A DNA stretch of 64,000 bases, taken from assembly GCF_004345565.1 (NCBI RefSeq), contig NZ_SLWA01000011.1, forward strand, positions 62,001 to 126,000, read 5' to 3'. The stretch is from Flavobacterium circumlabens (lineage in GTDB: Bacteria > Bacteroidota > Bacteroidia > Flavobacteriales > Flavobacteriaceae). The notes under the pieces were generated by a model. The model worked only from the letters and a program-made list of their open reading frames with translations, did not search any database and had not been told where the DNA came from. Below are positions 53,454-61,725 of the stretch, piece by piece. Position 1 is the first letter of the stretch. Every line of letters begins with the position of its first letter. Made by a program: the position numbers and the translations under genes.

Positions 53454-53897
53454 TCAGGATCTTTTCTTGATAATTTCATAATTGATAATGGTGAAAAAAT
53501 AGAAGCAGGAATCGGCTGTGATTTTACCCAGGATAATTCCGAAAAAATAATTCCCGCACAAAACCGGCATCCAGTACATACAAAACGGACGGACGACTAA
53601 AAAATCTAAAAAGGCCGGATATCCAAATTCCAAAACCAAATTTTTGACAAGTGAAAGAATTTCCTTAAAACTTGTTGATTTGTTTTGAATCTTATTCTGT
53701 CTTGCTATTTTCCTATAAGAAGAAATCAGAATAACACCGTAAAAAGCGAGATATTCTGCAAAAGTAATCAGATAGGCTGTTGTTAATCCGCTATAAATTC
53801 TACTGAAAAAAGAAGTGAGCAATGCCGCTGTCGTACTTGCCAGTTCAGCATATTTGTATCGGTTAAACCATTCCTTGAAATTTGATTTTGTAAGCAT
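53454..53897 (-). CDS. Hypothetical membrane protein
   Basis: The product has 147 residues with several hydrophobic stretches (LASTTAALLTSFF, AYLITFAEYLAFYGVILI, PFCMYWMPVLCGNYFFGIILG, CFYFFTIINYE). Conserved-looking cysteines occur near the last two. I recognise no family. It ends at 53454, so its stop codon abuts that of the histidine kinase. Confidence 0.68.
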   Translation of the reverse strand: MLTKSNFKEWFNRYKYAELASTTAALLTSFFSRIYSGLTTAYLITFAEYLAFYGVILISSYRKIARQNKIQNKSTSFKEILSLVKNLVLEFGYPAFLDFLVVRPFCMYWMPVLCGNYFFGIILGKITADSCFYFFTIINYEIIKKRS

Positions 53898-53905
53898 TTT
53901 TTTTA

Positions 53906-54120
53906 AGGTTCAGAGATGCAAAGTTACAGAGTTGCAAAGGTTTTTTAAGGTTCAGAAATGCAAAGTTACAAAGGTTTTTAGCGAGAAAAGTTTATAAAAA
54001 CTTTGTTCCTCTGCACCTTTGTTCTTTTGAACCTTTTTTAAAATTCAGAGAATCAAAGTTGCAAAGTGGCAAAGGTAAAAAAACTTTGTAGCTATGAACC
54101 TTTGTTCCTTTGAACCTTTT
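53906..54120. repeat. CAAAGGNN octamer-word hairpins, copy 4 (two hairpins)
   Basis: Two hairpins in tandem (about 53906-54037 and 54040-54120). The words GGTTCAGA, GATGCAAA, GTTACAGA and GTTGCAAA pair with CTTTGTTC, CTCTGCAC and CTTTGTTC; in the second hairpin, CTTTGTAG and CTATGAAC lie on the right. They lie 3' of the aldo/keto reductase gene. Confidence 0.85.
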
Positions 54121-54136
54121 TAAAACTTACAAAAAC

Positions 54137-55123
54137 CTACCAAAGATGGTGCACGGAAGATTTGATGTATTTTTCATAAATGCTATTCATCGCTGCAATT
54201 TTCTCTGAAGTCAGTTTAGGTAAATCATATACCGATAAATTAGATAAGACGTGATTTGTTTTTGACGCGCCCGGAATAATACAGCTTATGTCTTCAAAAC
54301 TCAAAATCCACTGTAAAGCGTAAGGAGCCAGATTGGAAGCTTCAGGAAATAAGGATTTTAATTCCTGTACTGCTTTAAGACCCAACTCATAATCTATTCC
54401 TGAAAAGGTCTCGCCTTTATCGAAAGCATCTCCGTTACGATTAAAGTTACGATGATCCTGTGAATCAAAACTGGTTTTTGAATCAAATAAACCGGTTAAA
54501 AGTCCGCTTGCTAAAGGAACTCTGGCAATTATTCCAATGTCTTTCTTTCTGGCTTCAGAGAAAAACAATTGGGAAGGACGCTGACGAAACAAATTGAAAA
54601 TAATCTGAACCGTAGTGACATTCGAAAATTCGATTGCTTTTAAGGCTTCTTCGACTTTTTCTACGCTCACTCCTAAATTTAAAATTTTCCCCTGCTCTTT
54701 TAAACGGTCAAACATTTCGAAAATTTCAGGTCTGTAGAAAACTTCAGTAGGAGGACAGTGCAGCTGAATCAGATCAATCGTTTCCAGTCCCATTCTTTTC
54801 AGGCTGTCTTCCACAAATTTCTGAAGTACTTTAGGCTGATATCCTTCATTGACGTGCGGATTAATATGACGCCCGCATTTTGTAGCGACATAAATACGTT
54901 CAGAACGGGAACGAACCACTCTTCCAACAGCAGTTTCACTCAGTCCATTTTCATAAACATCGGCGGTATCAATAAAATTAACGCCATTGTCAATAGCAGT
55001 ATTTAGAAGTTCGTCAGCAGTTTTATTATCAAAAGCAGAGCCCCATTTTCCTCCAACCTGCCAGGTGCCAAGGGAGATTTCTGAGATATTAAAATTGGTT
55101 TTGCCTAGTTTACGGTAGTTCAT
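54137..55123 (-). CDS. Aldo/keto reductase
   Basis: The product has 328 residues, a TIM-barrel NADPH oxidoreductase. Catalytic residues are visible: Asp in FIDTADVYENG with Tyr, Lys in YVATKCGRH, and His in IQLHCPP. The C-terminal SCIIPGASKTNHVLSNL binds the cofactor phosphate. The substrate is unknown; it resembles the large YhdN/YajO-type group. The octamer repeat arrays lie both 3' and 5' of it. Confidence 0.9.
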   Translation of the reverse strand: MNYRKLGKTNFNISEISLGTWQVGGKWGSAFDNKTADELLNTAIDNGVNFIDTADVYENGLSETAVGRVVRSRSERIYVATKCGRHINPHVNEGYQPKVLQKFVEDSLKRMGLETIDLIQLHCPPTEVFYRPEIFEMFDRLKEQGKILNLGVSVEKVEEALKAIEFSNVTTVQIIFNLFRQRPSQLFFSEARKKDIGIIARVPLASGLLTGLFDSKTSFDSQDHRNFNRNGDAFDKGETFSGIDYELGLKAVQELKSLFPEASNLAPYALQWILSFEDISCIIPGASKTNHVLSNLSVYDLPKLTSEKIAAMNSIYEKYIKSSVHHLW

Positions 55124-55130
55124 TTTTTTT

Positions 55131-55257
55131 TAGGTGCTAAGTTGCTAAGGTTATGAGGTACTAAGTTTTTCAAGGCTCTAAGGTTCTGAGTTACTAAGAT
55201 CTGTAATTATTTTGAAAAAAACTTAGAATCTTAGAAACTCAGAACCTTAGTACCTTA
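55131..55257. repeat. CTAAGGTN octamer-word hairpin
   Basis: GCTAAGTT, GCTAAGGT, TATGAGGT and ACTAAGTT (left, from 55131) pair with TTAGAATC, TTAGAAAC, TCAGAACC and TTAGTACC (right, to 55257) in 8-bp register, 3' of cysM. Confidence 0.88.
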
Positions 55258-55260
55258 TTC

Positions 55261-56148
55261 TTAATCAAATAAATCAGAAGAAAGATAACGATCTCCACGG
55301 TCGCATATAATGGCTACGATAACTCCGGATTCCAGTTTTTCTGCGATTTTCAGGGCTACGGCAACGGAGCCTCCGCTGCTCATTCCTGCAAAAACACCTT
55401 CTTCAAGGGCTAAACGTTTGGTCATTTCGCGGGCTTCTTCTTCGCTGATGTCAATAACAGTGTCTACTTTTGAAGCATCGAAGATTTTAGGCAAATATTC
55501 CTTTGGCCATTTTCTGATTCCGGGAATTTGAGAGCCGTCGCTGGGCTGTGCGCCTACAATCTGAATATTTGGATTTTTTTCTTTCAGGTACGTCGAAGTT
55601 CCGATAATCGTTCCCGTGGTTCCCATGGCTGAAACGAAATGAGTTACAGTTCCCTCGGTATCGTTCCAGATTTCAGGCCCTGTCGTTTTATAATGCGCTT
55701 TCCAGTTGTCCTCATTTGCAAACTGATTCAACATCAGATAACCGCCTTCAGCGACTTTTTTGTCGGCATAATCACGTGAACCGATAATTCCTTCGCTGGC
55801 GGGCGTTAAAATAACGGTAGCACCATAAGCACGCATGGTCTGGGTTCGTTCTTTTGTAGAATCTTCAGGTAACACCAGTTCTATTTCGATTTGAAACAAC
55901 TGGGCAATCATCGCAAGGGCAATTCCGGTATTACCACTGGTCGCTTCAATAAGTTTATCTCCTTTTTTGATATCGCCTCTTTGCAGAGCCGACGCAATCA
56001 TATTATAAGCGGCTCTGTCTTTGACACTTCCTCCCGGATTATTTCCTTCAAGCTTCAGTAAAAGTTTTACGTTTTTATTTTTTACCAAATGGACTGTTTC
56101 CATCAATGGCGTATTTCCAATTAGGTTTAGCAGTTTCTGTGGACCCAT
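55261..56148 (-). CDS. cysM: Cysteine synthase B (O-acetylserine sulfhydrylase)
   Basis: The product has 295 residues, a fold-type II PLP enzyme. The Schiff-base lysine is in GGSVKDRAAYN, the substrate loop is EATSGNTGIALA, and the PLP phosphate loop is MGTTGTIIGTS. Its length and start (NLIGNTPLMET) fit CysM. It makes cysteine from O-acetylserine and sulfide or thiosulfate. It lies 1 bp after cysE, so the pair is an operon. Confidence 0.93.
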   Translation of the reverse strand: MGPQKLLNLIGNTPLMETVHLVKNKNVKLLLKLEGNNPGGSVKDRAAYNMIASALQRGDIKKGDKLIEATSGNTGIALAMIAQLFQIEIELVLPEDSTKERTQTMRAYGATVILTPASEGIIGSRDYADKKVAEGGYLMLNQFANEDNWKAHYKTTGPEIWNDTEGTVTHFVSAMGTTGTIIGTSTYLKEKNPNIQIVGAQPSDGSQIPGIRKWPKEYLPKIFDASKVDTVIDISEEEAREMTKRLALEEGVFAGMSSGGSVAVALKIAEKLESGVIVAIICDRGDRYLSSDLFD

Positions 56149-56149
56149 A

Positions 56150-56941
56150 TTATTTTTTTTCTTTTATTTTAACTTCCGTAGTGGTGGTATTGAGTACAAT
56201 AGAATCTTCCGGAATCGATTTGGTAATCCAGGCATTTCCACCTACAATACTGTTTTTACCAATAACGGTTTCTCCTCCCAAAATGGTGGCATTCGCATAA
56301 ATGCAGACATTTTTCTCAACTGTAGGATGTCGTTTTGCGTTTTTCATGTCTTTACTCACGCTCAAAGCGCCTAAAGTAACACCCTGATAAATTTTTACAT
56401 GCTTTTCGATTACGGTAGTTTCACCAATTACAATTCCGGTAGCGTGATCAATAAAAAAGGGCGAAGCAATTTTTGCACCTGCGTGAATGTCGGTTCCTGT
56501 AATCCGATGGGCATATTCGCTCATTAATCTCGAAAAAAGCAATAAATCCAGCAGATATAACTCGTGGCTTAATCTGTAAATCGCAATGGCGTAAAAACCG
56601 GGGTATCCTAAATAAACTTCATTGATACTGTTGGAGGCCGGATCATTTTCCAGAATATATTCAGCATCCTGATTTAGTTTTTCCAAAACACCGGGCAATT
56701 TTTCAAGGAAGCGGTCCCAGATAGATTCACATAAGTTTTCAGGCTTATTGCAGGCCATAACTGCAATTTCTTTAAACCGTATTTCGAGTTCATCGATGCT
56801 TTCATCTAAAGCCGCATTCGAATCAAAAAGGGTATAAAAAAGCTTTTCGGTAAAATCTTCGGTTTTAGTTTTGATTCCGTAGTTTATATTGGAATGGCTT
56901 TTTAAAGCTTTTATATTTTGTATGATAAGATCTTTTGACAC
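56150..56941 (-). CDS. cysE: Serine O-acetyltransferase
   Basis: The product has 263 residues. An N-terminal helical region precedes a left-handed beta-helix with hexapeptide repeats, including DIHAGAKIASPFFIDHATGIVIGETTV split by the catalytic DHATG and ending in IVGGNAWITKSIPEDS. It acetylates serine for cysteine synthesis. It is longer at the N-terminus than the shortest forms. Its substrate comes from the serC pathway in the same window. cysM follows after 1 bp. Confidence 0.92.
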   Translation of the reverse strand: MSKDLIIQNIKALKSHSNINYGIKTKTEDFTEKLFYTLFDSNAALDESIDELEIRFKEIAVMACNKPENLCESIWDRFLEKLPGVLEKLNQDAEYILENDPASNSINEVYLGYPGFYAIAIYRLSHELYLLDLLLFSRLMSEYAHRITGTDIHAGAKIASPFFIDHATGIVIGETTVIEKHVKIYQGVTLGALSVSKDMKNAKRHPTVEKNVCIYANATILGGETVIGKNSIVGGNAWITKSIPEDSIVLNTTTTEVKIKEKK

Positions 56942-57132
56942 AATTGTAAAATTGAATGAATGTTTTGAAGCGTTAAAAGTAAGGTGTTTTTTGTAAATAA
57001 AGACACGATTTCCTTAAAGAAATTTTGTTTTGTGAATTGTATTTGTAATAAATAAAAGAATTGTTAACAGAAATAATTTATATGATTCATAAGAAGTTAA
57101 ATGCTTAAATTAGCGGGTAAAATATATCCCAA

Positions 57133-57834
57133 ATGAAAAATAATCCGACTTTTAAAAGCGCTATTTCTAACCTGTCTTTTCCTGCAAAAGAAAAAATTTC
57201 AGGAAAATCTATTCATGATCCTATTTTGGGACTTATTATTGAAGATCATCCCTCTTTTTGCGACAGTGATTATATTGGTATTAAAGAATTAAATGCGTAT
57301 CGTCAGAAATACATTTCAAACTATTTATCTACAGAAATCGGGGCACTTTCTGAGCTTGAAAAAAATGTTGTAGCGTCTCTTAAGGAAGATAAATCAATTG
57401 TTAGTATTTTGGAAGATGAAGAAGAAACCAGGGATTTTGGGCAAAAAATAGCCGATAAAGTGGCTGATTTTGGCGGAAGCTGGACTTTTATAATTTCATT
57501 TTTGCTTTTTATCGTGATCTGGATTAGTGCTAATATTTTGATATTGGTCAATAAAGGTTTTGACCCTTATCCTTTTATTCTGCTGAATTTGATTTTATCC
57601 TGTATTGCTGCATTGCAGGCTCCGGTCATTATGATGAGTCAGAATCGTCAGGAAGAAAAAGACCGTACGCGTGCTAAAAAAGATTATATGATTAACTTAA
57701 AATCGGAATTGGAAATCAGGATGATTCACGACAAAATAGATCATTTGATTATGCACCAGCAACAGGAATTAATCGAAATTCAGAAAGTACAAATAGAAAT
57801 GATGAATGACATTCTGAATCAGATCAAAAAATGA
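57133..57834 (+). CDS. DUF1003 membrane protein
   Basis: The product has 233 residues. DUF1003 signatures are visible: KIADKVADFGGSWTFIISF, then FDPYPFILLNLILSCIAALQAPVIMMSQNRQ, with two membrane helices, and a charged cytoplasmic helix ending in EIRMIHDKIDHLI. The role is unknown. It converges with the DUF2752 gene. Confidence 0.85.
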   Translation: MKNNPTFKSAISNLSFPAKEKISGKSIHDPILGLIIEDHPSFCDSDYIGIKELNAYRQKYISNYLSTEIGALSELEKNVVASLKEDKSIVSILEDEEETRDFGQKIADKVADFGGSWTFIISFLLFIVIWISANILILVNKGFDPYPFILLNLILSCIAALQAPVIMMSQNRQEEKDRTRAKKDYMINLKSELEIRMIHDKIDHLIMHQQQELIEIQKVQIEMMNDILNQIKK

Positions 57835-57870
57835 TTTTAGCAATACAGCCCGGATTTATAGTAATAGAAA

Positions 57871-57954
57871 ATCTGCATTATCTGCTAAATCTGCGTGAAA
57901 AAAACAGTCAAAGATTTACAAAAAAAATCTAAGCGAATCTGTGTAATCTGTGGC
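57871..57954. repeat. ATCTGC 9-bp word arms without left partner
   Basis: ATCTGCATT, ATCTGCTAA and ATCTGCGTG (57871-57897), then ATCTAAGCG, ATCTGTGTA and ATCTGTGGC (57927-57954, one extra base) run in 9-bp register between convergent genes. Both sets have the same orientation, so no hairpin forms. Confidence 0.75.
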
Positions 57955-57977
57955 AAAAAAAAAGAACCGTACAAAAA

Positions 57978-58256
57978 TTAAAAGTGTTTGTACCAATATC
58001 CGGCGATCATGAAAATAACATTTATGATTCCGGAAATCCAAAGTACTTTTGTATAATTTTTGGATTTGTCTAAAAAGTATAAAGCGACAAAACCCAGAAA
58101 AATTAGCGTAGAATAAAGAGCCGGATACATTTGGAAAGCAGCTGAAAACTGACCCTGAAAAAGTAAGAATAAGGCACGCTGAAAACCACATCCCAAACAC
58201 TCGATTCCGAACAGTGTTTTGAATAAACAGGGCAGCATAAATTTCTCTATATTCAC
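57978..58256 (-). CDS. DUF2752 membrane protein
   Basis: The product has 92 residues with the DUF2752 signature CLGCGFQRALFLLFQG and three hydrophobic helices. MNIEKFMLPCLFKTLFGIECLGCGF fixes the start. DUF2752 proteins are small membrane proteins of unknown role, possibly linked to isoprenoid or photosynthesis-related operons in some taxa. A longer out-of-frame open reading frame on the same strand is spurious. Confidence 0.82.
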   Translation of the reverse strand: MNIEKFMLPCLFKTLFGIECLGCGFQRALFLLFQGQFSAAFQMYPALYSTLIFLGFVALYFLDKSKNYTKVLWISGIINVIFMIAGYWYKHF

Positions 58257-58361
58257 GGGTGATAATTTTTACAATTTTACGAAAAAAAGACGAGAACAAT
58301 TCAGGAAGGTAAGAAGTACTATTTTAAAGTTTCTTACTTTTGGATACTTAGACTTAAAAAT

Positions 58362-58547
58362 ATGAAAGCTTTTAAAATTATAATAATGATACTTGCCATT
58401 GCTGTGGCCTTATATGAACAGGTATCGCCGGAGAAAAATATCTATATTATGGTAATTGCAATTGCAGTTTTCATGTATGGAATGATGCAGTTGAGTGCAA
58501 AAACACCGAGTAAGAATCAAGATAAAGAAGAAGAAGATGTTAACTAA
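58362..58547 (+). CDS. Small hypothetical membrane protein
   Basis: The product has 61 residues with two hydrophobic segments (FKIIIMILAIAVALYEQV and IYIMVIAIAVFMYGMMQL) and an acidic tail (KEEEDVN). It overlaps the Smr gene start by 11 bp, so the two are probably coupled. No recognised family. Confidence 0.68.
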   Translation: MKAFKIIIMILAIAVALYEQVSPEKNIYIMVIAIAVFMYGMMQLSAKTPSKNQDKEEEDVN

Positions 58548-59088
58548 AGGTGATAAGGTTTCCGTGTTGGATGAAGCCATCAACGGAGTAGTGGTTTCCG
58601 TTAAAAACAAGGAGATTTTAATTGAAACTGAAGACGGATTTATGATGACATTTTTTGTCAATGAATTAATTAAAATTCAGGATTCCAGTAATTTAATGAA
58701 TTCTATTAAAAGAATAGATTTAGATCAGGTTACAAAAGAGAAAACAGAACCAAAATCAAGGAGTTTTGTGAAAGAGCGTAAAGATAAACGCGAAATCTCG
58801 GCTCCCGAGTTTGATTTGCATATCGAAAAACTGATTCCGAACAAACGCGGAATGTCGAATTATGATATTTTAACTTTGCAGACCGAAACGGCAAAAAGGC
58901 ATATTGAATTTGCCATTAGAAATCGTATTCCAAAGATTGTTTTTATTCATGGTGTTGGTGAAGGAATTCTAAAAGCAGAACTTGACTTTTTATTGGGCCG
59001 TTATGACGGAATTGATTTTCAGGATGCCAATTATCAAAAATATGGCTTGGGAGCAACAGAAGTTTATTTCAGGCAAAACATTAAATAA
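58537..59088 (+). CDS. Smr-domain protein (DUF2027/MutS2-like)
   Basis: From the ATG at 58537 the product has 183 residues (MLTKGDKVSVLDEAINGVV). An N-terminal KOW-like region is followed by a linker and a C-terminal Smr domain with FDLHIEKL and the HGVGEGILKAEL motif seen in MutS2/Smr endonucleases. Smr domains nick or bind branched DNA or RNA. Starts further upstream lack any signature. A terminator lies downstream. Confidence 0.85.
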   Translation: MLTKGDKVSVLDEAINGVVVSVKNKEILIETEDGFMMTFFVNELIKIQDSSNLMNSIKRIDLDQVTKEKTEPKSRSFVKERKDKREISAPEFDLHIEKLIPNKRGMSNYDILTLQTETAKRHIEFAIRNRIPKIVFIHGVGEGILKAELDFLLGRYDGIDFQDANYQKYGLGATEVYFRQNIK

Positions 59089-59126
59089 GAGATTTTTGCT
59101 ATCCCGAACAGTACCCTTTAAAGCAT

Positions 59127-59190
59127 AAAAAAACATCCGTTTTCAAAACTAATTTTAATTTTAAATTAGACTGAAACCGGATGTTTTTTT
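59127..59190. terminator. Bidirectional terminator
   Basis: Arms 59127-59145 and 59172-59190 pair except for one G-T position, with A- and T-rich ends, between the Smr gene and the convergent lipoprotein gene. Confidence 0.88.
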
Positions 59191-59242
59191 TGTAGGAATA
59201 AAAACGCTTTTTTAACTTCTGAAAACCTGAAATTAAAGCGGT

Positions 59243-60235
59243 TTAATTTGTCGTTTTGGTATAGATGTCACCCAATACGTAACTGGTACCTAAATTAACT
59301 GTATTTGTTGTTTTTTGCAGCGTAGTATTTCTAAGCCTGATGGTATGTTTAAATGTATTCGGAACATCGGTTGTGGTGGTTACTTCGATAATTCCACTGG
59401 TATTGGCTACACCTGCAACTCCTGCCCAGGTCTCTTTTAATACTGCTGTCGTTGGTGGTGTGGCTGTACAAAAATAACTATCATTAAGAGCGCTGCCTGT
59501 ATAAACCTTAAATAAAAGTTTATTTACAGTAGTACCTATTAATCCTGTTCGTGGAGTATTTACCGGAGTTACAACATTCTGAATTAGCGTAGGGTCAATA
59601 TTGTCAATGGTCATTGCTGAATTGTCATTATAGGTGTAAACTTGTCCTCCACTTGCACATTGTTTAACTTCTTTAGTGAAAGTCAGGTTCAGTTTGTCAG
59701 CATCCGGTATCGTGGTTTTAAAATCACCAAAAATTACCTGAGGCTGCGTAACATCTAAACTTGGTATCGAATACGTAAGGTTTTTAATAATGATGTTATG
59801 GGTATATCCCGTAATGGTGATGGCACCCGTAGTTTCGTTTGTTGTCTTTTGTGCGGTAGTGGTAATTTCAATCGTTCCCGACTTCGCATACCATTCACTA
59901 ATGATATTCGGTGTGGTTGGCGGAATCAGGCTGCAAATATTAGTTTTGGCTACAGCTCCGTCGTAACTTCTGTAAACAAGTCTGAAACTACTGTCATTAA
60001 TGCTAAATTCTCTAGGATCATCTACAGGTGTTGGTTCATTAAGCAGCGTACCCGGTGCCAATTGCAATAGTAATGATTCCTGGCTTTTTAGTTTGAAAAT
60101 TAGTTGATTGGTTGTAAGGTCACAAACGTCAGAGGTAACATCTTTAAAGTCTACGGTCTCAACAGTTATATCACCATCATCACAGCCATTTAATAAAAGT
60201 GCGAATAACAGAAGGCATGCATATTTTTTCATCAT
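59243..60235 (-). CDS. Internally duplicated hypothetical lipoprotein
   Basis: The product has 330 residues with lipobox cysteine 18 (LLFALLLNGC). Two halves resemble each other: SSFRLVYRSYDGAVAKTNIC ... ICSLIPPTTPNI ... SGTIEITTTAQ versus NKLLFKVYTGSALNDSYFC ... CTATPPTTAVL ... SGIIEVTTTTD, each then followed by HNIIIKNLTYS or HTIRLRNTTLQ. So it has two beta-rich domains of the same type, with paired cysteines. The family and function are unknown. Confidence 0.75.
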   Translation of the reverse strand: MMKKYACLLLFALLLNGCDDGDITVETVDFKDVTSDVCDLTTNQLIFKLKSQESLLLQLAPGTLLNEPTPVDDPREFSINDSSFRLVYRSYDGAVAKTNICSLIPPTTPNIISEWYAKSGTIEITTTAQKTTNETTGAITITGYTHNIIIKNLTYSIPSLDVTQPQVIFGDFKTTIPDADKLNLTFTKEVKQCASGGQVYTYNDNSAMTIDNIDPTLIQNVVTPVNTPRTGLIGTTVNKLLFKVYTGSALNDSYFCTATPPTTAVLKETWAGVAGVANTSGIIEVTTTTDVPNTFKHTIRLRNTTLQKTTNTVNLGTSYVLGDIYTKTTN

Positions 60236-60305
60236 GATTTTATTTGGGTCAAAAATAGTGAAAAATTTCGCAATTGATATTTAAGAATTCACAATTGATA
60301 TTTCG

Positions 60306-60313
60306 TAACTTTG
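60306..60313 (+). promoter_or_regulatory. Candidate -7 box TAACTTTG beside the desulfurase ATG
   Basis: TAACTTTG matches TAnnTTTG and ends 5 bp before the ATG, so the transcript would begin at or near the start codon. No good -33 at normal spacing. Confidence 0.4.
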
Positions 60314-60318
60314 CCGTA

Positions 60319-61443
60319 ATGAAAAAAGTATATCTCGATAACGCCTCTACAACTGCCCTGCGTCCTGAAGTGATTCAGGAAATCACAAAAGTGATGACAG
60401 AGGATTTTGGTAATCCTTCTTCTACCCATAGTTTTGGCCGAAACGGGAAGACTATTTTAGAACTTTCCAGAAAAAGCATTGCGAAACATTTAAACTGTAC
60501 AGCACAGGAAATTATTTTTACTTCCGGCGGCACAGAGGCTGATAACTGGATTCTTCGCTCGGCCGTAGAAGATCTTAAAGTACAGCGTATTATAACTTCG
60601 AAAACAGAGCATCATGCTGTTTTGTACAGTGTTCTGGCTTTACAATCCGATTATAATATTCAGGTGGACTATGTAAATATATACCCTGACGGCACAATCG
60701 ATTTAACACATTTGTCGAATTTGCTGGCTCAGGAGAAAAAAACAATTGTGAGTTTAATGCATGTAAATAACGAAACCGGAACTATTTTGGACCTGGACAG
60801 GGTAGCTGTTATTTGCAGGCAGTATAATGCCTTGTTTCATTCTGATACGGTACAATCTGTTGGAAAAACAGAAATTGACCTGCAAAAGACGTCCGTTGAC
60901 TTTATTGTAGCCAGTGCACATAAGTTTCACGGGCCAAAAGGAGTAGGTTTTGCTTTTATTCGAAAAAATACAGGTTTGCAGCCCCTAATATTTGGCGGAG
61001 AACAGGAGAAAGGACTTCGTGCAGGAACTGAAGCGGTTCATCAAATTGCCGGAATGGCTAAAGCCTTATCACTTTCGTATGAAAACCTGGAAGAGGAAAG
61101 AAACTATATTTCGGACTTGAAAATGTACCTTATCGATCAGCTTGGAATTCATTTTCCGGGTTTTAGAATTAACGGTAAAAAAGAGGACTTTTACAATATC
61201 ATCAATATCATTCTTCCTTTTTCTTCAGATAAAACTTCAATGCTTTTGTTTAGCCTGGATATGAAAGGAATAGCGGTTTCGAGAGGAAGCGCTTGTCAGT
61301 CCGGAAGTATAAAACCTTCGCATGTTTTAAAAGAAATGCTTTCAGAGGAGGATTTGAAATTGCCCAATCTTCGAATTTCATTCAGTCATTACAACACCAA
61401 AGAAGATATCGACTGGCTGGTGGAGAGTTTGAAAATGGTTTAG
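60319..61443 (+). CDS. Cysteine desulfurase (NifS/IscS family)
   Basis: From the ATG at 60319 the product has 374 residues; a start at 60274 adds 15 residues upstream of the conserved KVYLDNASTTALRPEV. It is a class V PLP enzyme with ASAHKFHGPKG (Schiff-base lysine) and the sulfur-acceptor cysteine in SRGSACQSGS. It removes sulfur from cysteine as an enzyme-bound persulfide for Fe-S clusters or tRNA thiolation. No iscU or isc genes are adjacent. A -7 box lies just before the ATG. Confidence 0.9.
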   Translation: MKKVYLDNASTTALRPEVIQEITKVMTEDFGNPSSTHSFGRNGKTILELSRKSIAKHLNCTAQEIIFTSGGTEADNWILRSAVEDLKVQRIITSKTEHHAVLYSVLALQSDYNIQVDYVNIYPDGTIDLTHLSNLLAQEKKTIVSLMHVNNETGTILDLDRVAVICRQYNALFHSDTVQSVGKTEIDLQKTSVDFIVASAHKFHGPKGVGFAFIRKNTGLQPLIFGGEQEKGLRAGTEAVHQIAGMAKALSLSYENLEEERNYISDLKMYLIDQLGIHFPGFRINGKKEDFYNIINIILPFSSDKTSMLLFSLDMKGIAVSRGSACQSGSIKPSHVLKEMLSEEDLKLPNLRISFSHYNTKEDIDWLVESLKMV

Positions 61444-61490
61444 TTTTTTTTTTGAGGTTCAAAGGTACATAAGTTGAAATTCCAAATTTT

Positions 61491-61722
61491 GAAAATTCCA
61501 AATTCCAACTGTTTAGGCTGAAACTGGAAAGTAAAATTCAATTATGAAAATTTAAATTCCAAACGATTGAACCTGAAACCTGCAAACAAAATCCAATTGT
61601 GAAAATTCCAAATTTCAACGGATTAAACCTGAAACCTGCAAACAAAATCTAATTGTGAAAATTCCAAATTCCAATGGGTTAACCTGAAACTTGAAACTTT
61701 AAACCTGAAACCTGAAACAAAA
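61491..61722. repeat. Tandem repeat of about 55 bp, four copies
   Basis: Units start at 61491, 61546, 61601 and 61657 (55, 55, 56 bp, then a longer last unit), each beginning GAAAATT and carrying ATTCCAA and CCTGAAAC words. The last unit ends in heptamer words CCTGAAA, CTTGAAA, CTTTAAA, CCTGAAA. It fills the convergent space before the Sua5 gene. Confidence 0.88.
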
Positions 61723-61725
61723 AAC

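Noticed and set aside
57916..58299. A 127-residue open frame on the minus strand
   Set aside because: It overlaps the DUF2752 gene in another frame and its translation has no family features, while DUF2752 has its CLGCGFQ motif.
61491..61722. The 55-bp tandem repeat as a CRISPR array
   Set aside because: Consecutive units are similar along their whole length, so there are no unique spacers, and no cas genes are near.
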